From positions 1 through 7,634 of the forward strand of contig DBCH01000082.1 of the NCBI GenBank assembly GCA_002292955.1: a stretch of 7,634 nucleotides of DNA, written 5' to 3'. Under the pieces are notes generated by a model. The model had not been told where the DNA came from, ran no database searches, and saw nothing but the letters and a program-made list of their open reading frames with translations. This stretch comes from Microbacteriaceae bacterium UBA963 (lineage in GTDB: Bacteria > Actinomycetota > Actinomycetes > Actinomycetales > Microbacteriaceae). The translations under genes and the position numbers were made by a program. How positions within the stretch are numbered: position 1 is the first letter of the stretch; every line of letters begins with the position of its first letter. Positions 6,626-7,634 of the stretch are shown in pieces.

Positions 6626-6667
6626 CGTGTCGTGCACATCGTGTCGCGCAATTCGCGTCGCGCGTGA
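6626..6667 (+). repeat. Three degenerate 14-bp direct repeats upstream of ftsK
   Basis: CGTGTCG occurs at 6626 and 6640, and CGCGTCG at 6654, giving an exact 14-base period. Units one and two agree at about 11 of 14 positions. Units two and three agree at nine of their first ten positions. They lie in the 156-base RNase J–ftsK gap, about 60-100 bases before the ftsK -10. The array could be a protein-binding site or chance in GC-rich sequence. Nothing else beyond the hairpin and the ftsK -10 was recognised in this gap. Confidence 0.35.
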
Positions 6668-6724
6668 GATGAGCGAAAAACCAACACTCGCACCGATATG
6701 ACGCCGATTGTCAGGGCACACACG

Positions 6725-6730
6725 TAGCGT
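6725..6730 (+). promoter_or_regulatory. Likely -10 element of ftsK (leaderless start)
   Basis: TAGCGT ends six bases before the ATG at 6737, with no Shine-Dalgarno in between. The spacing predicts transcription starting at the ATG itself. A TTGTCA at 6708-6713 resembles a -35 but is only 11 bases away, too close for a standard promoter. Confidence 0.45.
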
Positions 6731-6736
6731 TAGGCC

Positions 6737-7634
6737 ATGGCTTCCGGCACGAAATCGTCGCGCTCCGGATCGGCGCGAGGCGGTTCGGCGCGCCCGACCG
6801 CAGCGCGCTCGCGCTCGTCGGCGTCTCGCGCCAAGAAACCCGCGGTAAAGACCCGGGAGTATTCGGGTCTCGCTCGGTTGTGGATGGGCATGGCGCACAC
6901 CGTGGGTGGGGCCGCGCGCATGCTCGGCCCGGAAAAGTTCGGCAAAGAAGAGCGACGAGATGGTGTGCCCTTCGCGCTGGTGCTGCTGGCCATCGCCGGT
7001 GCGATTGTGCAGTGGTTCCTGGTGGCCAATCCCATCGCCCAAACAATTTCGGCGTACACGTTTTCCGGCATGTTTGGGGTTATCGCCTTCGCGCTCCCCG
7101 TGGTCATGGTCGTCCTCGCCGTCTGGCTTTTCCGACACCCCAGTTCGGTAAACGACAACAACCGCATCGGCATCGGCGTTGTTTTGCTTCTGCTCGCCGC
7201 GAGTGGCATGGCCTACGTGTTCTCGACGCACCCGGCTCCGGCAGAGGGACTTCCGGTGCTGGCGCGCGGCGGCGGGCTGCTCGGTTGGCTTGTCTCGGGC
7301 CCACTGAGTGTGCTCATCACGCCCGTCGGATCGGGCATCACCATGGGTGTGCTGGCGCTCCTGTCCATTCTGATCATCACCAAGACACCGCCCAACCGCA
7401 TCGGCAGTCGCCTCGGCGAGGGCTACGAGTACCTCTTCGGCGGCGCGCGCGAGGTCATTGATGCCGGCGACTCCGGCGAAATCACCATCGAGCGTGATCC
7501 GCACCAGCCGTGGTGGCGGCGCAGCCGAACCCGGCGCGAAGAGGAGACGCCCTTCGACACACCCGTTGTGCGCGACGATGTGCTGGCCCCCACGCGAGAT
7601 TTGTCGGTCGATGAGCTCGAGGCCGAGCTCGACA
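6737..7634 (+). CDS. ftsK: DNA translocase FtsK (5' part, runs off the window)
   Basis: N-terminal 299 residues of an FtsK/SpoIIIE-type septal DNA translocase, which pumps chromosome termini through the closing septum and aids dimer resolution. The frame is open from 6737 to the window edge. Residues 1-45 form a Ser/Arg/Lys/Ala-rich cytoplasmic tail. Four hydrophobic segments follow, near 78-97, 109-132, 144-163 and 180-215, in line with the FtsK membrane domain. The segment before the first helix (MLGPEKFGKEERRDGVPF, 62-79) resembles actinobacterial FtsK proteins. An acidic linker begins at about 240 (DAPTRD-like and VDELEAELD near the edge). The ATPase motor with Walker motifs and the gamma domain lie beyond the window, so the call rests on the membrane-domain style and on synteny with RNase J, as in mycobacteria. 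The ATG start is supported by the leaderless -10; no Shine-Dalgarno is seen. Confidence 0.88.
   Translation, partial: MASGTKSSRSGSARGGSARPTAARSRSSASRAKKPAVKTREYSGLARLWMGMAHTVGGAARMLGPEKFGKEERRDGVPFALVLLAIAGAIVQWFLVANPIAQTISAYTFSGMFGVIAFALPVVMVVLAVWLFRHPSSVNDNNRIGIGVVLLLLAASGMAYVFSTHPAPAEGLPVLARGGGLLGWLVSGPLSVLITPVGSGITMGVLALLSILIITKTPPNRIGSRLGEGYEYLFGGAREVIDAGDSGEITIERDPHQPWWRRSRTRREEETPFDTPVVRDDVLAPTRDLSVDELEAELD

Noticed and set aside
6880..7461. A 193-codon plus-strand frame inside ftsK.
   Set aside because: It is an out-of-frame shadow, very rich in Arg, His and Gly, while the ftsK frame shows proper membrane helices across the same bases.
5078..7504. An 808-codon open frame on the minus strand, antisense to RNase J and ftsK.
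   Set aside because: Its translation is rich in His, Arg, Gly and Asp with no recognisable domain, and it spans two intact genes on the other strand plus their gap. It is the usual artefact of GC-rich codon bias, which removes stops from the opposing frame.

Overview
The window is a gene-dense, GC-rich stretch of core chromosome from an actinobacterium. The thyX–dapA–RNase J–ftsK order matches, from memory, the order in Mycobacterium tuberculosis (Rv2754c, Rv2753c, Rv2752c, Rv2748c). The style of the FtsK N-terminus and of the other proteins suggests Microbacteriaceae, but family placement is inference. Nothing points to a phage, transposon, plasmid, CRISPR array or recent transfer, and no tRNA or rRNA was seen.

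Layout. A zinc-dependent medium-chain alcohol dehydrogenase (64-1107, +) lies at the left and converges with a three-gene minus-strand block. Read in the direction of transcription, that block is a membrane-anchored thioredoxin-like protein with a CSRC active site (3033-2584), a DUF4395 membrane protein with a CLGC motif (2603-2064, overlapping the first gene by 20 bases), and a TIGR01777-type NAD(P)-binding epimerase-like protein (2029-1133). A divergent intergenic region (3034-3138) contains a nearly perfect 31-bp dyad and separates this block from the plus-strand genes. Those are thyX (3139-3870), dapA (3897-4874), an RNase J-type ribonuclease (4904-6580) and the first 299 codons of ftsK (6737 to the window edge).

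How the genes work together. ThyX makes dTMP for DNA synthesis and DapA commits aspartate semialdehyde to lysine and diaminopimelate for the cell wall. RNase J processes and decays RNA, and FtsK moves chromosome ends through the septum. This is a growth and division neighbourhood rather than one pathway. The minus-strand thioredoxin-like/DUF4395 pair looks like a small membrane thiol-redox unit of unknown substrate.

Regulation visible in sequence. thyX, dapA and ftsK lack a convincing Shine-Dalgarno sequence. Each has a TANNNT hexamer ending 6-7 bases before its start codon, the pattern of leaderless actinobacterial transcripts. The DUF4395 and epimerase genes have clear Shine-Dalgarno sequences. 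The 31-bp dyad sits about midway between the two divergent start codons and is the best candidate for an undescribed operator. I see no clearly novel multi-gene system here; most of the window is ordinary core genome.
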